NCBI GenBank assembly: GCA_947565305.1 | Contig: CANOFO010000014.1 | Location: forward strand, 1-42,156 | Length of the DNA stretch: 42,156 bases | Direction: 5' to 3' | Source of the DNA: an uncultured Lachnospiraceae bacterium | GTDB taxonomy: Bacteria > Bacillota > Clostridia > Lachnospirales > Lachnospiraceae | Part shown: positions 1-8,207 of the stretch, one piece after another | Position numbering within the stretch: position 1 is the first letter of the stretch | Layout: the number at the start of each line of letters is the position of its first letter | The notes under the pieces: model-generated | What the model was told of the DNA's origin: nothing | What the model saw: only the letters and a program-made list of their open reading frames with translations | Databases searched by the model: none | Program-made: the position numbers and the translations under genes

Positions 1-604
1 ACATCGACGACGATTGCCGGTGCGCTTCGCAATATTGATTACGATTTGATTATTTAGCACAAACGAAACAGCCTCTGTATTCCAGCAAACAAGTGCAGAT
101 TCCTGAACCGGAATTGTATGTTATATATACGGGTGATCGGCAGGAACGTCCAGCCGAAATTTCATTATCCAAGGAATTTTTTGCAGAAAGGAATGTGCTG
201 TTGATGTAAAGGTAAAAATGATTTATGAAGGAACTGTTTCCGAAGAAACTGGAGAAGGTGATATTATCAATCAATATGTAATTTTTACTAAGGTTTGTAA
301 TGAACAGGTGAAATTATATGGAAGAACAAAGAAAGCAATATTAGAAACCATTTGTATTTGTAAGGACAGAAATGTACTAAAAGAGTATTTGGAAAGTAGG
401 GAAAAGGAGGTCGTGGACATTATGATGGTATTATATGAAGAAGAAGCGATGCGGACTTATGTGGAAAGCGAACGCTATGATGCACAGAATGATTTAAGGA
501 TAGAGATGGCACTTGATATGTTGCGAGATGGCGAGCCTATTGAAAAGATAATTAGATACTGTAAGTTATCCAAAGAGAAAATTTTGGAATTACAACATTC
601 GTAA
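1..604 (+). pseudogene. Rpn family PD-(D/E)XK transposase remnant, frameshifted
   Basis: The reading frame from about 63 encodes the typical middle of Rpn-type recombination-promoting nucleases (PEPELYVIYTGDRQERP, then SLSKEFF) and stops at about 207. The family sequence resumes in another frame (AVDVKVKMIYEG, then GDIINQYVIFTKVCNEQ) and runs to the stop at 604, ending in the usual EKIIRY-CKLSKEKI tail. The break lies in about 190-207 and fits a one-base indel. The N-terminal nuclease half is missing or lies in a further broken frame: bases 1-57 form an open frame ending in TAG that I cannot place. It is not expected to make a working protein. What remains resembles the many decayed copies of this family in Lachnospiraceae genomes. 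Confidence 0.7.
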
Positions 605-656
605 TGCTTAGTGCTATGGATTATATCTTGTCTTGCAATTTTCTTGCATTTTGAAT

Positions 657-761
657 ATGTATCATAATAACTTTACTCTTGAACAGATGATCCTTGCAAC
701 CGGGAAAAGCATAGAGGAAGTAGATGCTGTCATTAAAGGCAGGGAGCCAATACTGGCATAA
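657..761 (+). pseudogene. C-terminal fragment of an Rpn-like or related protein
   Basis: A 34-codon frame reads MYHNNFTLEQMILATGKS, then IEEVDAVIKGREPILA and stop. The pattern of a short helix, then GKSIEEV and a REPIL end, is the usual C-terminus of Rpn-type nuclease/transposase proteins. It follows the larger Rpn remnant ending at 604 but is not in frame with it, so it is either the tail of a second decayed copy or a displaced piece of the same one. There is no good ribosome binding site. Expression is unlikely. Confidence 0.4.
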
Positions 762-833
762 CCACGGATACAGAAAAGCGGACATTGTTTTCACATTAGA
801 AAACAGTCCACTGTTTTTTCTGTCTTCCAGTCA

Positions 834-1020
834 CTCTGCGAGGACGGGCAGTATGGGAATATTACGGAACGCAACTACCAGATGATGAGCAGGAGGTACG
901 AGGAAGAGCTTTCTGTAGCGTTACTAAATACACTTATCGAAGAGATTACCATCGGCGAGCCGGAGGAAGTGAACGGTGAGCGGGTACAGGAAATGAAGAT
1001 TTATTCCCGCGAGCAATTGG
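834..1020 (+). pseudogene. Serine recombinase C-terminal remnant (DUF4368 type)
   Basis: This frame reads LCEDGQYGNITERNYQMMSR, then RYEEEL and ALLNTLIEEITIGEPEEV, then VQEMKIYSRE. That is the C-terminal region of large serine recombinases carried by Firmicutes conjugative transposons (usual pattern YEDRVFGNITERNYQML ... LLNTLIEKIVVHEA ... IEIYY). The usual 40-50 residue linker between YEEEL and LLNTLIE is missing, so there is an internal deletion. The catalytic N-terminus and zinc ribbon are absent. The fragment abuts the stop codon of the minus-strand repair gene at 1022, so it marks the edge of old mobile-element insertion next to conserved chromosome. Confidence 0.6.
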
Positions 1021-1021
1021 C

Positions 1022-1711
1022 TCAATCTGGCTTCCGCTTCAATGTCCGTATATATGCTTTCTCTTCTTTCGGCACTTTTAAAGATTCGGTAATCTTCTGT
1101 AAAGCTTTATTGTGGGTAAAGTCGTCCAGATGGTTTTCCTTTAAGAAAGGCAGCGTCTGCTCCGGAAATTCCCGGTAACAGATGGAAATTGCCCATGCCT
1201 GAGCCATCTGCACATAATAGGATTTTAAATCTACATGGTCTATCGCGTCCAGGACCCGCGCAAGATAATCTTCATTTACATAGTAATCCAGCATCTGCAC
1301 CAGCACGAAACGGACTTCATATTCCCTGGGGCTGTGCAGGTATTCTGACAGGAAATGCCAGAATTCTTCGGGCTGCGTTTTTGCCAGTTTGAGTGTGGAA
1401 CAGGCGCTGTCGCAGACAGACCAGTTATCAATTTTGGGAAGGAATGAGCGCAAAAAAGGTTCTTTCTCCAGCAGATTCCCCTTGGCATAGCCAAGAACCA
1501 TGCCCTGTAGCATGATTTCCTCGTAACTGTCATCGCAGGCTGTCTGCAGGTAGGTCCGCCAGTCTCCTCTGGCAAGCTGTTTTGCCATTTTCCGTAAAAC
1601 GGGCAGACGTACACCCAGAATATGTTCCACGCCTGGCAGCAGCCTGGCAGTAAACTTCTGGAAATCAGGTTCTCTTTGCAGCGAAAGCTGTTCTTTGATC
1701 CATGTATTCAT
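1022..1711 (-). CDS. DNA alkylation repair protein (AlkD-like HEAT repeat glycosylase)
   Basis: The 229-aa product matches the AlkD/AlkC-type HEAT-like repeat family, which removes alkylated purines from DNA. Visible features are the N-terminal helix, the segment GVRLPVLRKMAKQLARGDW, the repeat containing LPKIDNWSVCDSACSTL (family WxxxD pattern) and YVQMAQAWAISICYREFP near the end. The start is placed at ATG 1711-1709: a longer frame from 1798 exists, but it runs through an almost perfect promoter at 1749-1777, and an AAAGGA ribosome binding site lies about 10 nt upstream of 1711. It is transcribed divergently from prfB and looks monocistronic. Its 3' end abuts mobile-element remnants. Confidence 0.88.
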   Translation of the reverse strand: MNTWIKEQLSLQREPDFQKFTARLLPGVEHILGVRLPVLRKMAKQLARGDWRTYLQTACDDSYEEIMLQGMVLGYAKGNLLEKEPFLRSFLPKIDNWSVCDSACSTLKLAKTQPEEFWHFLSEYLHSPREYEVRFVLVQMLDYYVNEDYLARVLDAIDHVDLKSYYVQMAQAWAISICYREFPEQTLPFLKENHLDDFTHNKALQKITESLKVPKEEKAYIRTLKRKPD

Positions 1712-1748
1712 AACGGTTTTATCCTTTCGTCCTAAGTATAATACATAC

Positions 1749-1777
1749 ATTGTACAGAATATTTGTTCTGCTGTCAA
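1749..1777 (-). promoter_or_regulatory. Sigma-A promoter of the AlkD-like gene
   Basis: Read on the minus strand, TTGACA (1777-1772) is separated by exactly 17 nt from TACAAT (1754-1749). It lies about 38 nt upstream of the ATG at 1711, which argues against the longer upstream start at 1798. Confidence 0.8.
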
Positions 1778-1785
1778 AGATGGAA

Positions 1786-1814
1786 TTGTTTTCTTCAAGC
1801 GGATATGTTAGAAT
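1786..1814 (+). promoter_or_regulatory. Probable sigma-A promoter of prfB
   Basis: TTGTTT (1786-1791), a 17-nt spacer, then TAGAAT (1809-1814). It lies 39 nt before the prfB ATG and is back to back with the divergent AlkD promoter. Confidence 0.5.
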
Positions 1815-1852
1815 ATCCATAATCAGTGTATAAAACAGAAAGAGGTGACACA

Positions 1853-2969
1853 ATGGTTGAATTAGACCAGTTCAAGACGACCTTGAACACATACAAAGAA
1901 CCGTTAGTGGAAGTGAGGGATTCACTTTAACTTAGCAAATAAAGAACAACGTGTCCAGGAATTAGAGAGGGAGATGGAAGCGCCGGATTTTTGGGATGAT
2001 ACGGAAGTTTCCCAGGCGAAAATGAAGGAACTCAAGAGCCTGAAAGACGATATTGAGACGTATCAGCATCTGGAAGGGCAGTATGAGGATATTGAGACGC
2101 TTCTGGAAATGGGCTATGAAGAGAATGACGCTTCGCTCATCCCGGAAATTGAAGAGGCGCTTTCTGAATTTGAACAGACCTTTGACAGTATCCGTATCAA
2201 GACGCTTCTGTCTGGTGAGTATGATGGGGAGAACGCTATTATTTCGCTCCATGCGGGAGCCGGGGGCACGGAATCCTGCGACTGGAACGGTATGCTGTAC
2301 CGGATGTACAAACGTTGGGCAGAAGATAAAGGCTTTGATGTGGAGGTGCTGGATTCTCTTGATGGCGAGGAGGCAGGAATCAAGTCGATAACTTTTGAGG
2401 TGCGCGGGGAAAATGCCTACGGCTACCTCAAATCAGAAAAAGGCGTGCACCGCCTGGTGCGGATTTCACCGTTTAATGCAGCCGGCAAGCGGCAGACTTC
2501 TTTTGCGTCCTGTGACGTCATGCCGGATATCGAGAAAGACCTCGATATTGAGGTCAAGGATGACGAACTGAGGATTGATACTTACCGTTCCAGCGGAGCT
2601 GGCGGACAGCATATCAATAAGACTTCCTCAGCAATCCGTATCACGCACCTTCCCACGGGGATTGTGGTGCAGTGCCAGAATGAGCGTTCCCAGCACATGA
2701 ACAAGGATAAGGCGATGCAGATGTTAAAAGCCAAACTCTATCTCTTAAAGCAGGAGGAAAATGAGAAAAAAGCGGCGGATATCCGCGGTGAGGTTACGGA
2801 GATTGGCTGGGGTAACCAGATTCGTTCCTATGTCATGCAGCCTTATACCATGGTCAAGGATCACCGCACCAATGCCGAGACCGGTAACGTGGACAGCGTG
2901 ATGGATGGGAATCTTGATTTGTTCATCAATGCATACCTGAAATGGAAGAGCCTTTCGGGCGTGCAATAG
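1853..2969 (+). CDS. prfB: Peptide chain release factor 2, programmed +1 frameshift
   Basis: RF2 releases nascent peptides at UGA and UAA. Translation starts at ATG 1853 behind GAGGTGA and proceeds 25 codons to CTT TAA (stop at 1928-1930). Skipping T1928 enters the main frame at AAC (1929), giving 371 aa in total. The tripeptide anticodon SPF falls at residues 205-207 and the catalytic GGQ at 250-252, the same numbering as E. coli RF2. A Shine-Dalgarno-like GAGGGA lies just upstream of the slippery CTT, as expected for RF2 autoregulation. The unusual point is that the in-frame stop is UAA, not the usual UGA, so the residue after the shift is Asn rather than Asp. A frame beginning at Met 1974 encodes only the body of the protein and is not the true start. 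Confidence 0.93.
1916..1931 (+). promoter_or_regulatory. RF2 programmed frameshift site with UAA stop
   Basis: The site is a GAGGGA internal Shine-Dalgarno-like element followed by TTCA and CTT-TAA-C. The canonical bacterial site is an AGGGGG-like element, about 3 nt, then CTT-TGA-C. Here the spacing is slightly longer and the stop is UAA. Reading CTT then AAC restores the conserved downstream RF2 frame. Confidence 0.85.
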
Positions 2970-3041
2970 TTACGGTTTTGTTATGGAAAACCTAAGGAAA
3001 TGAGGCTGTCGCACTAATATATTCACTCGTTCAAAAGGTTT

Positions 3042-3083
3042 TGCCGCGACATCCCCATGTTCCTAAGATAATTGGAGGAAAGT
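3042..3083 (+). promoter_or_regulatory. Possible promoter and RBS of the SPFH gene
   Basis: In the 115-nt gap after prfB, TTGCCG is followed 17 nt later by TAAGAT, then GGAGG just before the ATG at 3085. The -10 box is poor, so this is tentative. No clear rho-independent terminator for prfB is seen in the gap. Confidence 0.35.
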
Positions 3084-3084
3084 T

Positions 3085-4398
3085 ATGGGAATTATAAAGG
3101 CAGTTTTACAGTCCGTTTCCGGCGGGATGGCAGACCAATGGCTGGAAGTGGTCGAGCCGGACGATATGGGGGAACGCACCGTATTTACCAGCGGCATCCA
3201 GACCCGCAAAGGGCAGAATAAGAAAGGCACTGACGGCACTGTCAGCAACGGCTCTGTCATACATGTGTATGACAACCAGTTCATGATGTTGGTAGATGGC
3301 GGCAGAATTGTAGATTATACGGCGGAACCTGGGTATTTTAAGGTGGATAATTCAGCGCTTCCTTCATTATTTAATGGGGAGTTGAAAGACACCATTCGGG
3401 AATCTTTCAGCCGTGTCAAATTTGGCGGGGGAACGCCCGCCAGACAGAAAGTATTTTATATTAATTTACAGGAAATCAAAGGCATTAAATTCGGTACCAG
3501 GAATCCTATCAATTATTTTGACAATTTCTACAATGCTGAATTGTTCCTGCGCACCCATGGGACGTATTCGATTAAGATTACAGACCCGATTAAGTTTTAC
3601 TCAGAAGCTGTTCCCAGAAATGCATCAAAGGTGCAGATTGAGGATATCAATGAGCAGTATATGGCGGAGTTCTTAGAGGCTCTGCAGTCGGCAATTAATC
3701 AGATGTCTGCAGACGGCATCCGTATTTCCTATGTGCCTTCCAAGGGACGCGAATTAGGGAAATATATGGCGGATACCTTAGATGAAGATTGGAATCAGAT
3801 GCGCGGCATGGAAATTCAGGCAGTGGGAATCGCCAGCGTCACTTATGATGAGAAATCTACAGAATTGATTAACATGCGCAATGAGGGAGCCATGCTGAGC
3901 GACCCCACTGTCCGGGAAGGTTATATGCAGGGGCATGTAGCGCGTGGGTTGGAAGCCGCAGGTTCCAACTCGTCCGGCGCTATGTCTGGATTTATGGGCA
4001 TGGGAATGGGTATGAATGCTATGGGTTCTGCTATGGGTGCGGCATCCGCTGCCAATATGCAGCAAATGCAGATGCAGCAAGCAGCCATGCAGCAGAATGC
4101 AGGAATGCCAAATAACGCAGCCATGCAGCAGCAAAATATGGCGGCACAGCAGAATGGAGTGCAGGAATGGATTTGTGAATGCGGCGTGAAAAACAGCGGC
4201 AAGTTCTGTGCCGAGTGCGGCAAGCCAAGACCGCAGGAGCCGGAATCGTGGACATGTGCCTGCGGTCAGGTGAACAGCGGGAAATTCTGCTCTGAGTGCG
4301 GCAAACCAAAGCCCCAAAACAATGGAGCATGGACATGCGCCTGTGGTCAGGTGAACAGCGGCAAGTTCTGTTCCCAGTGCGGGCAGCCAAGACAGTAA
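3085..4398 (+). CDS. SPFH domain protein with C-terminal zinc ribbons (YdjI-like)
   Basis: The 437-aa protein starts with the SPFH/virion-core-like domain seen in Bacillus YdjI (MGIIKAVLQSVSGGMADQWL, then FTSGIQTRKGQN at about residues 1-50), running to about residue 275 (IASVTYDEKSTELINM). A low-complexity Met/Gln/Ala/Gly-rich linker (about 290-350) follows, then three near-identical CxC-x(6)-FCxxCG zinc-ribbon units at the C-terminus (GKFCAECGKP, GKFCSECGKP, GKFCSQCGQP). There is no signal peptide, so it is probably a cytoplasmic scaffold at the membrane. It is the first gene of a three-gene set with the next two. In B. subtilis the homologous set accompanies PspA and helps place it at the membrane; no pspA gene is present here. 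The ribosome binding site is TTGGAGGAAAG. Confidence 0.85.
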   Translation: MGIIKAVLQSVSGGMADQWLEVVEPDDMGERTVFTSGIQTRKGQNKKGTDGTVSNGSVIHVYDNQFMMLVDGGRIVDYTAEPGYFKVDNSALPSLFNGELKDTIRESFSRVKFGGGTPARQKVFYINLQEIKGIKFGTRNPINYFDNFYNAELFLRTHGTYSIKITDPIKFYSEAVPRNASKVQIEDINEQYMAEFLEALQSAINQMSADGIRISYVPSKGRELGKYMADTLDEDWNQMRGMEIQAVGIASVTYDEKSTELINMRNEGAMLSDPTVREGYMQGHVARGLEAAGSNSSGAMSGFMGMGMGMNAMGSAMGAASAANMQQMQMQQAAMQQNAGMPNNAAMQQQNMAAQQNGVQEWICECGVKNSGKFCAECGKPRPQEPESWTCACGQVNSGKFCSECGKPKPQNNGAWTCACGQVNSGKFCSQCGQPRQ

Positions 4399-4421
4399 AG
4401 TGGTATCAAAGGAGACGAGAG

Positions 4422-5543
4422 ATGGCAGTAATCAGTTACAAATGCCCGAATTGCGATGGCGAACTGGTATTCCATCCTGCAACGCAGAAGTACAAGTGCG
4501 AATACTGTGCTTCTGCGTTTTCACAGGAGGAACTTGCACAGATGAAGCCGGCGACGGAGGAAGAGGAGAGAGTATCCGAACTGCAGCAGCGCAGACAGGC
4601 AGAGGATGTATCATCGAGGGATATGTGGGATGGGAATCAGGAAAATGGAGGCCGGCAAAGCCAGGGTGGGGAAGAAGGCGTTATGTACCGTTGTCCAAGC
4701 TGTGGGGCCGAGATTGTGACGGACCAGACTACGGCTGCCACTTTCTGTTATTACTGCCACAATCCGGTGGTGCTTTCTGGCAGGGTTTCCGGGCAATTCC
4801 TGCCCCATAAGATTATTCCTTTTTCTATTGACAAGGAGCAGGCGACCAAGAAATTTTTGGAATATGTGCACAGCAAGAAATTTGTTCCGAAGGCATTTTT
4901 TAACAAGCAGCAGATAGAGAAAATTTCCGGTGTCTATTTCCCCTATTGGATGGCGGATATGGATATGAGCGGCTCACTGCAGGCGGAAGGGAAAAACATT
5001 CGGGTATGGCGCAGTGGGGAGACTGAATATACGGAGACGAAAATTTACCATGTGCAGCGCGACGGAAACATTCATCTGGAGGACATTACCAAAAATGCGC
5101 TCAAGAAAAACAGCCTTAAGCTGGCGGAGGGCGTACTGCCCTATGATGTCAGCAAGGTGCAGGAGTTCCATATGGGGTATCTGTCAGGATTTCTGGCAGA
5201 GAAGCGGGATTTGGAACGTACTGATTTACAGGCGGAAGTGTCAGAGGACGCTAGAGAATTTGGCGGGAAGCTTCTTCGGGACACTGTGGGCGGCTACTCA
5301 CATCTGAGTGTGCGCAGCTGCCAGCTGCGTACGGAGCGGGAAAACTGGGACTATATCATGCTTCCGGTTTGGACGGTTACATATAAGGGCAGAGATGGAA
5401 AGATGTATTATTATTCCATGAACGGACAGAATGGCAAAGTATACGGGGAACTGCCGGTTGACGCAGCGAAAGTCTGGATTCTGGGAATTGCCATATTTGC
5501 GGCAGTATTTTTGCTGGGGCTGCTGGGAGGATGGATGCTATGA
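4422..5543 (+). CDS. Zinc-ribbon membrane protein (YdjG-like)
   Basis: The 373-aa protein opens with a TFIIB-like zinc ribbon (YKCPNCDGELVF ... YKCEYC, residues 5-29). A second CxxC pair ribbon follows at about 87-108 (YRCPSCGAEI ... CYYCHNPVV), then a soluble central domain (PHKIIPFSIDKEQA onward) and a single C-terminal transmembrane helix (VWILGIAIFAAVFLLGLLGG). The start at 4422 is preferred because AAAGGAG lies 8 nt upstream; the frame is open further upstream inside the previous gene. It lies 23 nt after the SPFH gene and overlaps the next by ATGA. By analogy with B. subtilis YdjG it would be a membrane anchor in an envelope-stress complex; this is inferred. Confidence 0.8.
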   Translation: MAVISYKCPNCDGELVFHPATQKYKCEYCASAFSQEELAQMKPATEEEERVSELQQRRQAEDVSSRDMWDGNQENGGRQSQGGEEGVMYRCPSCGAEIVTDQTTAATFCYYCHNPVVLSGRVSGQFLPHKIIPFSIDKEQATKKFLEYVHSKKFVPKAFFNKQQIEKISGVYFPYWMADMDMSGSLQAEGKNIRVWRSGETEYTETKIYHVQRDGNIHLEDITKNALKKNSLKLAEGVLPYDVSKVQEFHMGYLSGFLAEKRDLERTDLQAEVSEDAREFGGKLLRDTVGGYSHLSVRSCQLRTERENWDYIMLPVWTVTYKGRDGKMYYYSMNGQNGKVYGELPVDAAKVWILGIAIFAAVFLLGLLGGWML

Positions 5544-6373
5544 AAATATGGAGGAAATATTTGACTATGGCTTTTTTGCTGTGCATGATGGCTGTTTGCA
5601 TTTTGCCAGTGCAGGCAGAGGATAACATGCAGTTTACGGACCAGGCTGGTCTGCTGTCGGAAGCGGAGGCAGAACAGATAAATGCACAGCTCGCAGGATT
5701 GGAAGAGCGCACAGGATGGGAGTTCATGGCGCTGACTACGGAAGATGCCGGCGGCAAGGACGCGACTTCATATGCAGAAAGCTGGTTTGACGAATATACC
5801 GCCAGGGACGATGGCGTTATCTGCGTGATTGATATGGACAACCGTGAGATTGTGGTGCGCGCTTTCGGGGAGGCGATGTATTATATCACCGATAAACGTA
5901 CCGACAGGATTCTCGATGCAGGCTATGCGGAAATTTCTGAGGAAAAGTATGCCGCCACTTTGCAGGCGATGCTGCAGGAAGTGGAAAATGCCTATCAAAA
6001 TGAAAATGCGGGCCAGAACCACCTCTATGATGAAGATACTGGAGAAATTATAAAATATCCAGGCAGGAAATCCATCACCTTGTCAGAAATCCTTATTGCT
6101 CTGGGGCTGGCGGTTGCTGCCGGAGGAGGGACAATTTTTGGCATTTTTGGCAAATACCGCCTGAAATTTGGCGGTTACCAATATCCGATTGAGCAGAATG
6201 GGCGTGTCCATCTGACAGTAAAGGAAGACAGGCTTGTCAGTTCTTTTGTCACAAAACGGCATATCCCAAAGCAGCAGAGCAATAGCGGCGTCAGAAGCAG
6301 CAGTGGCAGCCGCAGTACCGTACATACCGGTTCTGGCGGGCGCAGGTCCAGCGGCGGCAGCAGGAAATTTTAA
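5540..6373 (+). CDS. Secreted/membrane TPM domain protein (YdjH/YgcG-like)
   Basis: The 277-aa product has an N-terminal signal peptide (hydrophobic residues 8-24, cleavage expected after PVQA), then a TPM domain (FTDQAGLLSEAEAEQINAQL, ERTGWEFMALTTEDAGG, DDGVICVIDMDNREIVV). One transmembrane helix follows at about residues 185-205 and a cytosolic Ser/Gly/Arg-rich tail ends in SGGSRKF. The start at 5540 overlaps the previous stop (ATGA) and has GGGAGG nine nt upstream; an ATG at 5531 is too close to that site. TPM domains occur in photosystem-repair and envelope-stress proteins, and their biochemical role is not settled. As the third gene of the set it probably forms a complex with the two preceding products. 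Confidence 0.82.
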   Translation: MKIWRKYLTMAFLLCMMAVCILPVQAEDNMQFTDQAGLLSEAEAEQINAQLAGLEERTGWEFMALTTEDAGGKDATSYAESWFDEYTARDDGVICVIDMDNREIVVRAFGEAMYYITDKRTDRILDAGYAEISEEKYAATLQAMLQEVENAYQNENAGQNHLYDEDTGEIIKYPGRKSITLSEILIALGLAVAAGGGTIFGIFGKYRLKFGGYQYPIEQNGRVHLTVKEDRLVSSFVTKRHIPKQQSNSGVRSSSGSRSTVHTGSGGRRSSGGSRKF

Positions 6374-6452
6374 GGATGTTCGGAAAATTCATTTCCAGTA
6401 ATCGTTCATCCGCCTCAGACATAGGATTTCCGTGCCCGCATGGTAAAAGTAC

Positions 6453-6481
6453 TTGCATTTGTAGGGCAAATATGCTAATAT
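6453..6481 (+). promoter_or_regulatory. Promoter of the pheB-hom-apgM operon
   Basis: TTGCAT (6453-6458), a 17-nt spacer, then TAATAT (6476-6481), about 50 nt upstream of the pheB start. The leader is too short for a T-box or attenuator, so no threonine-responsive RNA element is visible. Confidence 0.65.
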
Positions 6482-6531
6482 CTTTGCAGTGAACACAAAT
6501 GTATTTCACAGGCAAACATACTGGAGGCGTC

Positions 6532-6975
6532 ATGGAAGACAAGACGAAATATTTTGTTTTAAAGAAGAAAGCCGTTCCAGAGGTATTACTGAAAGTCGTG
6601 GAAGCAAAGAAGCTGATAGAATCTGGGCGCGCTGAATCTGTACAGGAGGCGACCGATTTCGTGGGTATCAGCCGAAGTTCTTTTTATAAGTATAAGGATG
6701 ATATTTTCCCATTCCACGACAATGCCAAGGGAAAAACCATCACAATGGTGATACAGATGGATGATGAGCCAGGGCTTCTGTCCCTGGTGCTGCAGATTGT
6801 GGCGGATTTCCACGCGAACATCCTTACAATCCATCAGAGTATCCCGGTCAACGGAATTGCCTCCCTCACCCTGAGCGTGGATGTACTGCCAGACACAAAG
6901 AATGTGTCCCAGATGGTGGAGAACATTGAGCAGCAGGAGGGAGTTCATTATTTAAAAATTTTATCCAGGGAGTGA
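6532..6975 (+). CDS. pheB: ACT domain protein PheB (UPF0735)
   Basis: The 147-aa protein has an N-terminal helical segment with a helix-turn-helix-like motif (VQEATDFVGISRSSFYKYKD, about residues 38-57) and a C-terminal ACT domain (ITMVIQMDDEPGLLSLVLQI, then HANILTIHQSIPVNGIA). ACT domains bind amino acids to regulate metabolic enzymes. The family is named after a B. subtilis gene once linked to phenylalanine metabolism, and no catalytic role is established. The start is 6532, with TGGAGG eight nt upstream. It lies 4 nt before hom, so it may act as a separate regulatory ACT subunit, since the downstream Hom lacks its own ACT domain. That functional link is inference. Confidence 0.85.
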   Translation: MEDKTKYFVLKKKAVPEVLLKVVEAKKLIESGRAESVQEATDFVGISRSSFYKYKDDIFPFHDNAKGKTITMVIQMDDEPGLLSLVLQIVADFHANILTIHQSIPVNGIASLTLSVDVLPDTKNVSQMVENIEQQEGVHYLKILSRE

Positions 6976-6979
6976 CATT

Positions 6980-8179
6980 ATGATTAAGATAGCGATTTTA
7001 GGTTATGGGACGATTGGTTCCGGTGTAGTTGAAGTTCTGAATACCAACAGAGAGAGCATTGCCAAACGCGCGGGCGATGGGATTGAGGTAAAGTACATAT
7101 TGGATTTACGTGATTTTCCAGGAGACCCCATGGAGGACAAAGTCATTCACGATTATGACGTGATTGCAGACGACCCGGAAATTGAGGTGGTCGTGGAAGC
7201 CATGGGAGGCGTGGAACCGGCGTATACGTTTGTAAAACGTGCGTTGCTCGCAGGTAAGAACGTAACGACCTCCAACAAGGCGCTGGTGGCGAAACATGGT
7301 GCGGAACTGATTGCCATTGCCAAGGAGCAGAACATCAATTTCCTGTTTGAAGCCAGCGTGGGCGGCGGTATTCCGATTATCCGTCCTCTGAATTCATCGC
7401 TGACCGCAGATGAGATTGAGGAGATTACAGGAATATTGAATGGCACGACAAATTATATTCTCAGTAAGATGACTTTCGAGGGCCTGGAGTTTGCGGATGT
7501 GCTCAAGGATGCACAGTCCAGGGGATATGCGGAGGCAGACCCCACAGCGGATGTGGAAGGTTATGACGCCTGTAGGAAAATTGCCATTCTGACTTCCCTC
7601 GTGTGTGGGCAGCAGGTGGATTTTGAGGATATTTATACGGAGGGGATTTCCAAGATAACTGCAGATGACATCAAGTATGCCAAGGCTATGGGAATGGTCA
7701 TCAAGCTTCTTGCCACCAGCAGGAAGACCAAAGACGGATATTGCGCGATGGTTGCGCCGTTCATGCTTTCGCAGCAGCATCCCCTGTACAGCGTCAATGA
7801 TGTGTTCAACGCGATTTTTGTGCATGGCAATGTCTTAGGGGATGCCATGTTTTATGGCAGCGGTGCAGGGAAACTGCCAACTGCCAGTGCAGTAGTTGCC
7901 GATATTGTAGATATTGCCAAGCATTTGCATAAGAACATCCTCATGTCCTGGAGTTCCAAGAAGATGGACTTAGTGGACAAAGGCAGGAGCGAGAGCCGTT
8001 TCTTTGTGCGCAGCACGGAGGACAAGGAGAAAGTGAAATCCCTGTTCGGCGAAGCTGAGTTTGTGGAAGTGCCGGAAATAAGCGGTGAAATTGGTTTCCT
8101 GACAGGCAAAATGAGTGAGGACGACTTCGAGAAGAAAGCAGACGGACTGCATGTGATTCAGAGAATCCGAGTTGTATAA
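6980..8179 (+). CDS. hom: Homoserine dehydrogenase
   Basis: The enzyme reduces aspartate semialdehyde to homoserine with NAD(P)H, the branch point toward threonine and methionine. The Rossmann motif GYGTIGSG lies at residues 8-15. The family segments VVVEAMGG (cofactor domain), TTSNKALVAKHG, EASVGGGIPII, ILNGTTNYIL and GYAEADPTADVEGYDACRKIAIL (substrate/catalytic region with the Asp and Lys) are all present. At 399 aa it ends shortly after the catalytic and dimerisation domain and lacks the C-terminal ACT domain of the longer (about 430 aa) feedback-inhibited forms. The adjacent pheB ACT gene could supply that function. The next gene starts 28 nt downstream, so the three genes form one operon. 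Confidence 0.96.
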   Translation: MIKIAILGYGTIGSGVVEVLNTNRESIAKRAGDGIEVKYILDLRDFPGDPMEDKVIHDYDVIADDPEIEVVVEAMGGVEPAYTFVKRALLAGKNVTTSNKALVAKHGAELIAIAKEQNINFLFEASVGGGIPIIRPLNSSLTADEIEEITGILNGTTNYILSKMTFEGLEFADVLKDAQSRGYAEADPTADVEGYDACRKIAILTSLVCGQQVDFEDIYTEGISKITADDIKYAKAMGMVIKLLATSRKTKDGYCAMVAPFMLSQQHPLYSVNDVFNAIFVHGNVLGDAMFYGSGAGKLPTASAVVADIVDIAKHLHKNILMSWSSKKMDLVDKGRSESRFFVRSTEDKEKVKSLFGEAEFVEVPEISGEIGFLTGKMSEDDFEKKADGLHVIQRIRVV

Positions 8180-8207
8180 AGCTGGCTGGAAAGGTGGAAG
8201 GAAAACA

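Noticed and set aside
1712..1798. Longer N-terminus of the AlkD-like protein.
   Set aside because: The extension contains a near-consensus promoter, while ATG 1711 has a good ribosome site.
1853..1973. prfB as a pseudogene broken by a sequencing error.
   Set aside because: The break lies exactly at the conserved recoding site with a slippery CTT and upstream Shine-Dalgarno-like bases, and the restored frame is full length.
6374..6450. Terminator after the TPM gene (GGAAA-ATTCA-TTTCC hairpin).
   Set aside because: The stem is only 5 bp and has no T run.
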